Below are positions 6,080-13,595 of a stretch of 31,651 nucleotides of DNA, one piece after another (position 1 is the stretch's first letter; every line of letters starts with the position of its first letter). The notes beneath the pieces are model-generated. The model saw only the letters and a list, made by a program, of their open reading frames with translations. It made no database searches and was not told where the DNA came from. The position numbers and the translations under genes were made by a program. Origin of the DNA: Salinivirga sp035268865 (GTDB lineage: Bacteria; Bacteroidota; Bacteroidia; Bacteroidales; Salinivirgaceae); NCBI RefSeq assembly GCF_035268865.1, contig NZ_DATFKB010000224.1, positions 1-31,651 on the forward strand, read 5' to 3'.

Positions 6080-6132
6080 AATAATATTTAAAGAACTTCT
6101 TTACCTATCCCGTTGCAAACGTGGGTACTCTA

Positions 6133-6220
6133 ATCCCGAAACAATCAAAATTTTCAATTTTGCTCTGTTTCGAGGATCCACGATTTTACTAAAAAAAGCA
6201 GAGCTTTTTGTAAAATCGGG
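6133..6220 (-). repeat. Double-hairpin element, copy C, inserted in a D-loop
   Basis: This 88-bp unit, on the minus strand, begins CCCGATTTTAC and ends TGTTTCGGGAT. Hairpin 1 pairs CGATTTTAC with GTAAAATCG and has an inner AAAAAGC/GCTTTTT stem. Hairpin 2 pairs CGAAACA with TGTTTCG and has an inner CAAAATT/AATTTTG stem. The linker CGTGGATCCTCG parallels CGTGCATCCGCG of copy B. It joins tRNA sequence ...AGTTGGT to TAGAG..., i.e. the D-loop of a tRNA, one base pattern away from the T-loop target of copies A and B. Confidence 0.8.
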
Positions 6221-6240
6221 ACCAACTGAGCTATAGGCCC
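6221..6240 (-). pseudogene. tRNA(CAU) 5'-end fragment
   Basis: The twenty bases are identical to the first 20 nt of the intact tRNA (acceptor strand, D-stem and half the D-loop), and the upstream AATATTATT is also shared. After the double-hairpin element the tRNA resumes only as TAGAG and then diverges into another short CCC-CGTT-TGC-AACG-GG-like hairpin near 6108-6127. It is a broken copy. Confidence 0.85.
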
Positions 6241-6435
6241 AATAATATTTTAAAGATCTTCTTTTGTTTTTCTGAGATCTTTTAGCTTTTAATTTAGCCG
6301 CAGACCAGAATTTAGACAGGATTTTGCTCCCGTAAATCGGATTGCAATATTACATAAATATTACGAGATGTGCAATTTTTTTTCATGACCGATTCAATGT
6401 TTTTATTAGCTTTACCAGCCAATTAATTTACGCAC

Positions 6436-7065
6436 ATGGATATAAGATCTTATAAAAACATAATTTTCGATTTGGGTGGTGTAATAATCGACATTGATCC
6501 CGAAAAAGCTGTTGAAGCTTTTGCCAAACATGTTTATAAAGCCCACTCGCCTAATGGGCAGCAGCTTTACAATAAAATTGTGAATGGTACGCTTCTGATG
6601 GATTATGAAAAGGGCGAAATAAATGATGCACAGTTCAGAAGTGCATTAAACGAGCGGCTGGATATTACCCTTGCTGATGAGGCCTTTGATCGTGCCTTTA
6701 ATGCCCTGCTGCTTGATTATACACAGGAGCGCCTGCGTTTGCTAGAATCTCTTAAAAAGACCCATAACATATTTTTATTAAGCAATACCTGTCATATACA
6801 TTTTGTGCATTATAATCAATTGCTGAAAGATAAGTATGGGTATTCAGACCTGTCTGCTTTGTTTGACAGAATGTTTCTATCATTTGAAATGGGCATGCGC
6901 AAGCCCGATATTCGTATTTTTAATCAGGTAATAAAAGAGACAGGTATTAACCCGGCTGAATCGGTTTTTATTGATGATAGTTTGCAGAACGTAGAGGCAG
7001 CACGCTCAGCAGGATTGGGAGGGTTACATAAACCTCAGGAGGTTGATCTCACCACGATTTTTTAA
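6436..7065 (+). CDS. HAD-superfamily phosphatase (YihX-like)
   Basis: The 209-residue cytoplasmic protein belongs to the class IA HAD hydrolases. Motif I is FDLGGVIIDID with nucleophile Asp12, motif II is LLSNT, motif III is the Lys of MRKPD, and motif IV is FIDDS. An alpha-helical cap lies between about residues 20 and 90. DLGGV in place of DxD is typical of the YihX/haloacid-dehalogenase-like sugar-phosphatase branch, so a small phosphorylated metabolite such as a hexose 1-phosphate is likely, but the substrate cannot be read off. The gene converges on the secreted-protein gene with only a 12-bp gap and has no evident terminator. It is the first ordinary gene to the right of the tRNA region. 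Confidence 0.85.
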   Translation: MDIRSYKNIIFDLGGVIIDIDPEKAVEAFAKHVYKAHSPNGQQLYNKIVNGTLLMDYEKGEINDAQFRSALNERLDITLADEAFDRAFNALLLDYTQERLRLLESLKKTHNIFLLSNTCHIHFVHYNQLLKDKYGYSDLSALFDRMFLSFEMGMRKPDIRIFNQVIKETGINPAESVFIDDSLQNVEAARSAGLGGLHKPQEVDLTTIF

Positions 7066-7077
7066 GAAATAAAGTTA

Positions 7078-7872
7078 TTATTTGATTTTGATTACCTCGG
7101 TTTGTGCGTCGTAGTTGAGGAAATATTCACCTTTTGGGAGGTCTTTAACATCTATGGTTTTACCATAGCCTTTTCTTTTCAGCACCCCGTACATATCATA
7201 GATTTCAAACAGGGTTTGGGCTGAAAATGTAATTTTGTCATCCGGGCGTCTGGGCTCGTAGGTTACAGGCTCTTTTTGCGATCGAAAGGGGGTGGGTCTG
7301 GAAATGTTGTCTTTACCGGTAAAATCGCGCTGACGCACCCGGTATTTGTTCAATCCGGAATGTGCAATAACCTTAAAACTATATTTATTTTGTCCGGGTT
7401 TGCCTTTGCCTTCAACCTTCCCAAGGCGCACCCATTTGTTCCATCTGAACTGTTCTACATAAAATGGCAGCGCACCCTGCTCATTTGTGGTTGTCCATTC
7501 CAGTTCCTGGGTATTGCGATCCACGCGCATTGAACGAATGTCAAATGTGCTACGGGGTTTTAGAACTTCGGGATTAAGTACCTTGGGTGTGCAATTCTCT
7601 TTATGTTCAATATTTACAACAACCTTGTCGCCGATATTAAACTCAAATACTTCCAAATCAATTTCAAAAGCGCTGCTGTTGATTTCATCGGTGGTAACCT
7701 GATCGTTTACGGTTACTTTTGATACACAGAAACCTACACCACTTCCGGTAAAGGGGTTCATAACATAAAGGTTTTTACCCTGATAGACTCCTGTAAGTAC
7801 AATATTTCCACTATAGCCGAATGGGGCTATGAGCATAAAAATAATTACAAAACGAAATATTTTTTTGCACAT
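7078..7872 (-). CDS. Secreted protein with T9SS-like C-terminal tail, function unknown
   Basis: The 264-residue protein begins with a signal peptide (~1-22: positively charged MCKK, hydrophobic core, cleavage near GYSG). The middle has beta-rich segments, including FEFNIGDKVVVNIEHKEN and a fibronectin-like WTTTNEQGALPFYVEQF stretch. The last ~45 residues (LFEIYDMYGVLKRKGYG, IDVKDLPKGEYFLNY, ending KIK) resemble the T9SS type-A sorting domain, which usually ends in a short strand with basic residues, so export through T9SS is plausible. No enzyme motif is seen. It stands alone between convergent and divergent neighbours. Confidence 0.7.
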   Translation of the reverse strand: MCKKIFRFVIIFMLIAPFGYSGNIVLTGVYQGKNLYVMNPFTGSGVGFCVSKVTVNDQVTTDEINSSAFEIDLEVFEFNIGDKVVVNIEHKENCTPKVLNPEVLKPRSTFDIRSMRVDRNTQELEWTTTNEQGALPFYVEQFRWNKWVRLGKVEGKGKPGQNKYSFKVIAHSGLNKYRVRQRDFTGKDNISRPTPFRSQKEPVTYEPRRPDDKITFSAQTLFEIYDMYGVLKRKGYGKTIDVKDLPKGEYFLNYDAQTEVIKIK

Positions 7873-7898
7873 ATATGCAGTAACATTGCTTTAGAAAA

Positions 7899-7922
7899 CA
7901 AAACTAATGTTTTTTTCAATAA
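7899..7922 (-). promoter_or_regulatory. Candidate promoter of the secreted-protein gene
   Basis: On the minus strand TAGTTTTG (7906-7899) is a full TAnnTTTG -7 match, 27 bp before the start codon. The -33 position carries only a T-rich stretch instead of TTTG, so the assignment is moderate. Confidence 0.45.
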
Positions 7923-8047
7923 ATTAAAATATTAGTGAGGTTGAAAGCACATTTTTCTTTTTCTATCATCTTTTTTTCAAATTTAGTATTTTTAGGCTTT
8001 TATATTTTGCTATTTTTACCCTTCCACAAATAAAAAATTATTTATTT

Positions 8048-9391
8048 ATGAAAGGATTTAAAGCTTACGACATAAGAGGCGTTTATAACAAAGATTTTGA
8101 TCGGGTAAATGCATATAAAATTGGTTTTTACCTGCCGCAATTACTGAAAACCGATAAAGTTCTTGTTGGAAGAGATGCCCGGATTTCATCACCTGAAATC
8201 CATAACTATTTGATGAAAGGGATTATTGATGCCGGGGCCGATGCATACGATGCTGGTTTAGCAACAACTCCAATGATTTATTTCGGCACTGCACATGCCA
8301 ATTTCGATGCATCTGTAATGATTACCGCATCACATAATCCGGCCAAATATAACGGAATGAAGATTTCAAGAACCAATGCATTACCGGTGGGTTATGATTC
8401 AGGATTGTCGGAGCTGGAACAATTGGTGAAGGAAAAAGTGCATATTACCAGGGAACGTGGTTCGATAAAAAATATTGATTTGAAGACGCCTTACCTTGAG
8501 TTTTTGAAATCTTATGTACCCGATTGGGATGGTTTAAATATGGTTATTGATTGCTCAAATGGTATGGCCGGGCTTTTTGCCAGAGATATTTTTGGTGATC
8601 AACCTCATTATATTTATGAAGAAATTGATGGTGCCTTCCCAAATCATGAACCGAATCCGTTAATTCAGGAAAATGTGGCCGATCTGAAAAAGGAGGTTAA
8701 AGCCAAAAATGCTGATGCGGGTGTAATTTTCGACGGCGATGGCGATCGTGTGATGTTTGTAGATGAAAAGGGTGAATTTATTTCACCTGATTTACTGATT
8801 GCATTGCTGGGGCATTACTTTTTAGAAGAAAAGGGTCAAAAAGGACCTGTGTTGCAAGATATCAGAACATCGCAGGCAGTAAAAAATTATATAGAAAATT
8901 TAGGTGGTGAAATGCATATGTGGCGTGTAGGCCGCGCTTATGCTGCACTGAAGCTTAGGGAGATTGATGGTGTTTTTGGTGGTGAATTGGCAGGGCACTA
9001 TTATTTCCGCGATTTCTTCTATTCCGATAGTGGAATGTTAGCCGCAATTCTTATTATGCGTATACTGAAGCAGAAAAAGGCTGAAGGATATACATTCTCG
9101 CAAATAATAGATAAAATAAAGGCTTTTGAGAACTCAGGAGAGATTAATTTTAAGATTGAACAGAAAAAAGAAGCAATGGATGAGGTGAAAGACTTTTTTG
9201 TTAATCAATCGGAGCCATCAGCTTTTTACGATTTTGACGGCTACCGTGTCGAATATCCTGATTGGTGGTTTAACATACGGCCCTCAAATACGGAACCATA
9301 CTTGCGCCTGCTTTTAGAGGCCACCAGCAAGGAGCTTTTAGAGGAGAAAACACAAAAAATAAAAGAGCTGCTTAAACCTTTTGAAAAGTAG
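8048..9391 (+). CDS. manB: Phosphomannomutase/phosphoglucomutase
   Basis: The 447-residue alpha-D-phosphohexomutase has all four family domains: the start FKAYDIRGVY, the phosphoserine loop TASHNP (Ser95), the metal loop DGDGDR (Asp229, Asp231, Asp233), the sugar loop GGELAGH (Gly311-Glu313), and the phosphate-binding RPSNTEP (411-417). It interconverts mannose or glucose 6-phosphate and 1-phosphate, feeding GDP-mannose and glycan synthesis in the cytoplasm; which sugar dominates cannot be told from sequence. The length is normal and the start ATG opens directly into the conserved fold. The gene is monocistronic: divergent from the secreted-protein gene and convergent with serS across a shared terminator. 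The upstream TATATTTTGC near 8000 is only an imperfect -7 box. Confidence 0.92.
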   Translation: MKGFKAYDIRGVYNKDFDRVNAYKIGFYLPQLLKTDKVLVGRDARISSPEIHNYLMKGIIDAGADAYDAGLATTPMIYFGTAHANFDASVMITASHNPAKYNGMKISRTNALPVGYDSGLSELEQLVKEKVHITRERGSIKNIDLKTPYLEFLKSYVPDWDGLNMVIDCSNGMAGLFARDIFGDQPHYIYEEIDGAFPNHEPNPLIQENVADLKKEVKAKNADAGVIFDGDGDRVMFVDEKGEFISPDLLIALLGHYFLEEKGQKGPVLQDIRTSQAVKNYIENLGGEMHMWRVGRAYAALKLREIDGVFGGELAGHYYFRDFFYSDSGMLAAILIMRILKQKKAEGYTFSQIIDKIKAFENSGEINFKIEQKKEAMDEVKDFFVNQSEPSAFYDFDGYRVEYPDWWFNIRPSNTEPYLRLLLEATSKELLEEKTQKIKELLKPFEK

Positions 9392-9404
9392 TTTTAATAT
9401 TAAA

Positions 9405-9447
9405 AAAAATATAAAGCCCGGTATTCATAAAATGCCGGGCTTTATTG
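9405..9447 (-). terminator. Terminator shared by manB and serS
   Basis: ATAAAGCCCGGTATT (9411-9425) pairs with AATGCCGGGCTTTAT (9431-9445). On the minus strand it runs into a tract of eight T, so it is strongest for serS; on the plus strand it can still block read-through from manB. Confidence 0.9.
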
Positions 9448-9462
9448 TATTTATAAGTTTGA

Positions 9463-10737
9463 TTATTTAATCATATCGAAACCGGTGTAGGGTTGTAAAA
9501 CCTCTGGTATTTTAATTCCTTCGGTAGTTTGGTTATTTTCAAGTAATGCGGCCAAAATGCGTGGCAGGGCAAGGGCGCTTCCATTGAGCGTGTGTGCCGG
9601 CTGTGACTTTTTCTCTCCTTCTTCTCGGAAACGCAATTTCATGCGGTTAGCCTGGTATGATTCAAAGTTTGATACCGAACTTACCTCAAGCCATTTTTCC
9701 TGGGCTGCTGAATATACTTCAAAATCGTAGGTCAGTGCAGATGTAAAGCTTAAATCTCCGCCGCATAGCCGCATAATTCGATACTGCATACCAAGCTTAT
9801 TGACCAACCCTTCTACGTAAGCTACCATTTCGTCTAGCATAGCGTAGCTACGTTCGGGATGTTCCACACACACAATTTCTACTTTGTCGAATTGGTGTAA
9901 ACGGTTTAGTCCGCGTACATCTTTTCCATAGCTACCAGCTTCACGGCGGAAGCATGGTGTGTAAGCTGTATACTTAATGGGAAAGTCTTCAGCTTTAACG
10001 ATTTCGTCGCGGAAAATATTGGTAACCGGCACCTCAGCTGTTGGGATTAAATACAGGTTGTCTTCGGTTACATGGTACATTTGACCTTCTTTATCGGGCA
10101 GCTGGCCGGTTCCAAAGCCTGAGTCTTCGTTTACCATAAATGGTGGTAAAACTTCATTAAATCCGGCTTTTTGTGCTTCGTCAAGAAAAAAATTAATTAA
10201 AGCACGCTGCAGGCGCGATCCTTTGCCTTTATATACGGGAAAGCCGGCACCTGTAATTTTATTACCCATTTTAAAATCGATGATATCATATCGTTCTGCA
10301 AGGTCCCAGTGGGGTAGTGGTTTACCTTCGAGTTTTATGGTTTGCCCACCTGCTTTAATTTGTTCATTGTCGTCTTCGCTTTTTCCGGCCGGAACAGAAA
10401 TATGTGGTACATTGGGGACTTCGGTGAGCAATTTATTCAAATGCTCCTGCACTTCATTAAGTTTGGCCTCCATTGTTTTAATATCTTCCTTCAGGTCGGC
10501 AGTTTTGCGTTTAGCGACCTCAGCGTCATCGCGTTTTCCCGCTTTAAACAGTTGTCCAATTTCTTTTGAAATGGTATTCATTTGGGCTTTACTGTTATCG
10601 AGATTTTTTTGCGTATCTTTTCTGTATTGGTCAATAGAAATAATTTCGTTGATTATTTCTTCACCATCGAAATTTTTAATTTTTAGCGTTTCGATCACGC
10701 GTTCTTTGTTTTCATTAATGAACTGCACTGAAAGCAT
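9463..10737 (-). CDS. serS: Seryl-tRNA synthetase
   Basis: The 424-residue protein charges tRNA-Ser (and tRNA-Sec where present) with serine in the cytoplasm. Residues ~1-105 form the coiled-coil tRNA-binding arm (long charged helices, ending in LLTEVPNVPH). The class II core follows, with motif 2 FRREAGSYGKDVRGLNRLHQF and motif 3 LNGSALALPRILAALLENNQ near the C-terminus. I place the start at ATG 10737 (MLSVQFINENK), which is the usual SerS N-terminus; an in-frame ATG at 10767 would add ten atypical residues and run into the terminator hairpin behind rpmA. Length matches the family. It follows rpmA on the same strand but is separated by that hairpin. Confidence 0.95.
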   Translation of the reverse strand: MLSVQFINENKERVIETLKIKNFDGEEIINEIISIDQYRKDTQKNLDNSKAQMNTISKEIGQLFKAGKRDDAEVAKRKTADLKEDIKTMEAKLNEVQEHLNKLLTEVPNVPHISVPAGKSEDDNEQIKAGGQTIKLEGKPLPHWDLAERYDIIDFKMGNKITGAGFPVYKGKGSRLQRALINFFLDEAQKAGFNEVLPPFMVNEDSGFGTGQLPDKEGQMYHVTEDNLYLIPTAEVPVTNIFRDEIVKAEDFPIKYTAYTPCFRREAGSYGKDVRGLNRLHQFDKVEIVCVEHPERSYAMLDEMVAYVEGLVNKLGMQYRIMRLCGGDLSFTSALTYDFEVYSAAQEKWLEVSSVSNFESYQANRMKLRFREEGEKKSQPAHTLNGSALALPRILAALLENNQTTEGIKIPEVLQPYTGFDMIK

Positions 10738-10764
10738 AGATATTAGATTATGGGTTATACAAAA

Positions 10765-10816
10765 CAAAAATCTCCCGCAAATTTACCGTTTATTGGTAAT
10801 TTACAGGAGATTTTAG
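10765..10816 (-). terminator. Terminator-like hairpin between rpmA and serS
   Basis: On the minus strand AAAATCTCC-TG-TAAATTACC pairs with GGTAAATTT-GC-GGGAGATTTT and is followed by TGTTTTG. It lies between the rpmA stop and the serS start, so it can end the rplU-rpmA transcript or attenuate entry into serS. Confidence 0.75.
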
Positions 10817-10832
10817 TGAAAATCTTTAGAAC

Positions 10833-11090
10833 TTATTCAGCAGGAATAACTGAAACGTATGATCTGTCGTTTCGTTTCTTTCTAAATTCAACTTTACCAT
10901 CAATCAATGCAAATAATGTGTGGTCTTTTCCCATACCCACATTATTGCCGGGATTGTGTTGTGTTCCGCGCTGGCGTACTAAAATATTACCAGCTTTGGC
11001 GTGTTGTCCGCCGTAAATTTTTACCCCTAACCGCTTACTTTCGCTCTCGCGGCCGTTCCGGGTACTACCCATTCCTTTTTTGTGTGCCAT
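10833..11090 (-). CDS. rpmA: 50S ribosomal protein L27
   Basis: The 85 residues match bacterial L27 throughout: MAHKKGMGSTRNGRESESKR, LGVKIYGGQ, AGNILVRQRGT, and the basic-aromatic middle ending VEFRKKRNDRSYV. Its N-terminus reaches the peptidyl-transferase centre in the ribosome. There is no cleavable N-terminal extension of the Firmicutes type; the protein starts directly with MAHKKG. It follows rplU by 12 bp in the conserved L21-L27 operon and is driven from the promoter at 11456-11486. This is an unambiguous assignment. Confidence 0.97.
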   Translation of the reverse strand: MAHKKGMGSTRNGRESESKRLGVKIYGGQHAKAGNILVRQRGTQHNPGNNVGMGKDHTLFALIDGKVEFRKKRNDRSYVSVIPAE

Positions 11091-11102
11091 GGAGAAAAGT
11101 TT

Positions 11103-11417
11103 TTATTGGTTAATACCTTCAATTTGAACTTTCGTAAAGAGTTGACGGTGTCCGTTCAACTTTTGATAACCTTTACGTCGTTTCTTTTTAAATACTTTTA
11201 CCTTGTCGCCTTTCATATGCTCAAGGATTTTGCCAGAAACTTTTGTGCCTTCTACTACAGGTGTTCCGACTTTAACCTGGCCGTCTTCGTCAACTAATAG
11301 TACTTTGTCGAATTCAACCTTGTCACCTTCGCTACCGTCGAGACGGTGCACAAAGATGTTTTGGTCTTTTTCAACTTTGAACTGTTGACCGGCAATCTCT
11401 ACAATCGCGTACATCAT
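11103..11417 (-). CDS. rplU: 50S ribosomal protein L21
   Basis: The 104 residues match L21: MYAIVEIAGQQFKVEKDQ, then FDKVLLVDEDGQVKVGTP, and the basic C-terminal KVKVFKKKRRKGYQKLNGHRQ that binds 23S rRNA. Two ATG codons are adjacent (11417 and 11414); the second gives the canonical MYAIVE start, and the difference is one residue. It is the first gene of the rplU-rpmA operon. A clear Bacteroidetes promoter lies 39-69 bp upstream. Confidence 0.97.
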   Translation of the reverse strand: MMYAIVEIAGQQFKVEKDQNIFVHRLDGSEGDKVEFDKVLLVDEDGQVKVGTPVVEGTKVSGKILEHMKGDKVKVFKKKRRKGYQKLNGHRQLFTKVQIEGINQ

Positions 11418-11455
11418 GCTTCGGGTTTGTAGTTAATAATTGTAATTCAGGGCTG

Positions 11456-11486
11456 CAAAGATAGAGATAATTCTCAGCTTTCCAAA
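11456..11486 (-). promoter_or_regulatory. Promoter of rplU-rpmA
   Basis: On the minus strand the -33 box TTTG (11486-11483) and the -7 box TATCTTTG (11463-11456) are both perfect Bacteroidetes sigma-ABfr matches, about 19-20 bp apart. This is the cleanest promoter in the window. Confidence 0.85.
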
Positions 11487-11559
11487 GTTTTATTCAACCC
11501 GAATTGTAACTTTTTTATGTTTTTTGCATTCGTTGCAGTCATAGCCACATTGCTGTTTA

Positions 11560-13110
11560 CTATCGCTTCACTGAATCTGGTTTATATTCAATTAGCCCTT
11601 CGGGTTGCATTATCCAGGTTTTTCCCATCATATCGTAATCGGAAATGTGTTTTACATTCTCAATATCGTAAACCACAGGATAAATTTCCCGTTCGAAATA
11701 TATTTTTTTCCCTTCGGGCAAATATAATGTTATGTCCAAATCATCGACTCTGCCTACATTTTTAAGTTCTGTTTCGTACCATGGATCGATGTATAAGATG
11801 CTGTCTTTTACCGTATAATTGTATTTTATTGCCGATGCCACTTCTTGAGCGTCATACCGACTTCGGCCCCGGGCTGTTTTGGTAATTTCTATCTCGATGT
11901 TATCATTTCTGCTTTTCCTTACATCGAAATCCGGTCTGTTGTATAAATAACTTGTACCGGTTAGCTTGTTTTCAGAAATGTATACTGAACCAAATGACTC
12001 CTGCAGGTCACGATCGAATTCATTGAGATTGATATATATTGTCTCGCTATTTATCTCCTCAAGAACATGGGTTTCTTCCACATCAGATGGATGGGTATAT
12101 CTCGAACCCAGTGAAATTCCTATTGATATTACCGCAGCGAGAGATATTAACCATATGCCCAGTGCTGAAAGACCAATAACTTTATTGTTGGTTTTGAAAT
12201 TAAATACGAGTTTAACTCCTAGAAATAAAATTACCAGTATTGGAATTAGTGCTAATAAAATGGATGAAAGTAAGAAAATGACAAGTGTGAGTTCATTTTC
12301 GAAAAAAGCTTCAAGTACCGGGAAAAATATACCCTGTACTTCGCCGTGGAAATAAATTGTAGGTGAATGGAATATTGCAAGATTTACTATAGCCACAATG
12401 CTTACAACAGCACCAGTTACCATGCCTATACCAATAATTATTACAATGGCTTTGAGTATAAACGAGACGATTTCACCAGCTGCCGATGCACCACGATTTA
12501 CACCGTCACGCGCTTTTTTGTAAGCCCCGGAATTCTTAACATCTTCATAGTTCTCTCTTATAGTGCGTTTTATGTTGTTGGCCGTAACGGGTTCTCCTTT
12601 CATTTCAAGCTTTTGTGCTGTAGTTTCTGCTTTTGGAATAAAAGCCCACAAAACGATGTATACTAAGAAGCCCACACCATAAAAAATTGTAACAATTACG
12701 GTTAGTACGCGCATTAGTACAGGATCAATGCCAAAATAATGCGCCATACCTGAACATACTCCACCCAGCACCGTATTGTCCGGATCTCTGAATAGCCTGC
12801 GTTGCCGATTTTCTGTTACGGGGTCTTCTGCAAATTCTTCTTCTGTATCGGCGTCGATATCTTCAGGCGCACCCATTATTTTAATAATTTGTGCGATATC
12901 TTCTTCATTTACGACCTGCTTTTTGTCGGTGATTTTTTCCTGAAGAATTTCTGCAATACGTAGTTCAATGTCGTTTATAATTTCTTTTCCTTCGGCAGTG
13001 TCTCCAAAGCGCTTTTTCAGCTCTGCGAAATAGTTTTTCAGCCGAACAAAGGCATCCTGATCAATGTGAAAAATGATGCCGCTGATGTTTATGGTAGTTG
13101 TTTCTTTCAT
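11560..13110 (-). CDS. PspC-domain membrane protein
   Basis: The 516-residue envelope protein has a cytoplasmic N-terminal region (1-100) with a charged helical segment. Residues 104-160 are a PspC domain (RRLFRDPDNTVLGGVCSGMA, HYFGIDPVLMRV, then a membrane helix). Further helices follow at ~215-250, 285-315 and 330-355, and then a beta-rich soluble C-terminus (~360-516) that probably faces the periplasm. PspC proteins belong to phage-shock-like responses to membrane damage. The gene follows the PadR regulator by 19 bp, a pairing common in Bacteroidetes, and here both lie behind an ABC exporter in one orientation. The role of the C-terminal half is unknown. Confidence 0.88.
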   Translation of the reverse strand: MKETTTINISGIIFHIDQDAFVRLKNYFAELKKRFGDTAEGKEIINDIELRIAEILQEKITDKKQVVNEEDIAQIIKIMGAPEDIDADTEEEFAEDPVTENRQRRLFRDPDNTVLGGVCSGMAHYFGIDPVLMRVLTVIVTIFYGVGFLVYIVLWAFIPKAETTAQKLEMKGEPVTANNIKRTIRENYEDVKNSGAYKKARDGVNRGASAAGEIVSFILKAIVIIIGIGMVTGAVVSIVAIVNLAIFHSPTIYFHGEVQGIFFPVLEAFFENELTLVIFLLSSILLALIPILVILFLGVKLVFNFKTNNKVIGLSALGIWLISLAAVISIGISLGSRYTHPSDVEETHVLEEINSETIYINLNEFDRDLQESFGSVYISENKLTGTSYLYNRPDFDVRKSRNDNIEIEITKTARGRSRYDAQEVASAIKYNYTVKDSILYIDPWYETELKNVGRVDDLDITLYLPEGKKIYFEREIYPVVYDIENVKHISDYDMMGKTWIMQPEGLIEYKPDSVKR

Positions 13111-13129
13111 TTTTCAAGGTTTTTTAGGG

Positions 13130-13465
13130 TTATTGTTTTTCCGGGTTTTTAATTTTTTCTACTGCTCCTATTAGATTATTCCAGGAGTGGTCCAGTTCAT
13201 GCAAAAAACTGGCACCTTCGTCTGTGAGCGCATAATACTTTCTTGGGGGGCCTTGTGTTGACTCCTCCCAGCGGTATTTGAGTAACCCTGCATTTTTTAA
13301 CCTGGTAAGCAGTGGGTAGAGTGTTCCTTCAACGACAATTAGCTCGGCCTCCTTGAGTCGGTTTATGATGTCGCTGGCATAGGCATCCTGATTTTCGAGT
13401 ATGCTGAGTATGCAATACTCCAGAATCCCTTTCCGCATTTGTGCTTTAGCATTTTCTATTTTCAT
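13130..13465 (-). CDS. PadR-family transcriptional regulator
   Basis: The 111-residue winged-helix protein has the PadR signature: MRKGILEYCILSILENQDAY, IINRLKEAELIVVEGTLYPL, LTRLKNAGLLKYRWEES and PRKYYALTDEG, with the C-terminal helix (FLHELDHSWNNLI) that forms the dimer. PadR proteins repress nearby transport or stress genes and release DNA on binding small ligands or antimicrobials. It sits in the middle of the ABC-PadR-PspC run, and the palindrome at 15341-15363 on the operon promoter is the likely operator. The 130-bp gap upstream (13466-13595) shows no TAnnTTTG box, so it is probably co-transcribed with the ABC genes. Confidence 0.9.
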   Translation of the reverse strand: MKIENAKAQMRKGILEYCILSILENQDAYASDIINRLKEAELIVVEGTLYPLLTRLKNAGLLKYRWEESTQGPPRKYYALTDEGASFLHELDHSWNNLIGAVEKIKNPEKQ

Positions 13466-13595
13466 AGATTAAAGGTTTAAGTGCCCCGGGAGATGCGACG
13501 TACCATAATTGGTTTGGTGTGGGTTTTATGGTTAGTAAAGTGTCATGGTTTTCCAATTATTCGCATCAACATTGGGGCGGGTCATGGTTTAAGGG

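Larger units (their letters stand above)
4989..6435. other. Non-coding stretch with repeat, integrase relic and tRNA cluster
   Basis: Over about 1.45 kb the only working gene I see is the tRNA at 6006-6079. The rest holds the right ~72-bp repeat, a GC-richer hairpin, a terminator and a tyrosine-recombinase C-terminal relic on the minus strand, tRNA fragments each with a terminator, and two double-hairpin elements. Positions 6241-6435 are the upstream region of the HAD gene and show no clear promoter match. Confidence 0.7.

Noticed and set aside
10738..10767. Upstream ATG for SerS
   Set aside because: It adds ten atypical residues and lies against the hairpin behind rpmA; MLSVQFI is the expected N-terminus.
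13466..13595. Separate promoter for padR-pspC
   Set aside because: I find no TAnnTTTG box on the minus strand here and no copy of the operator palindrome; co-transcription with the ABC genes is simpler, though not proven.
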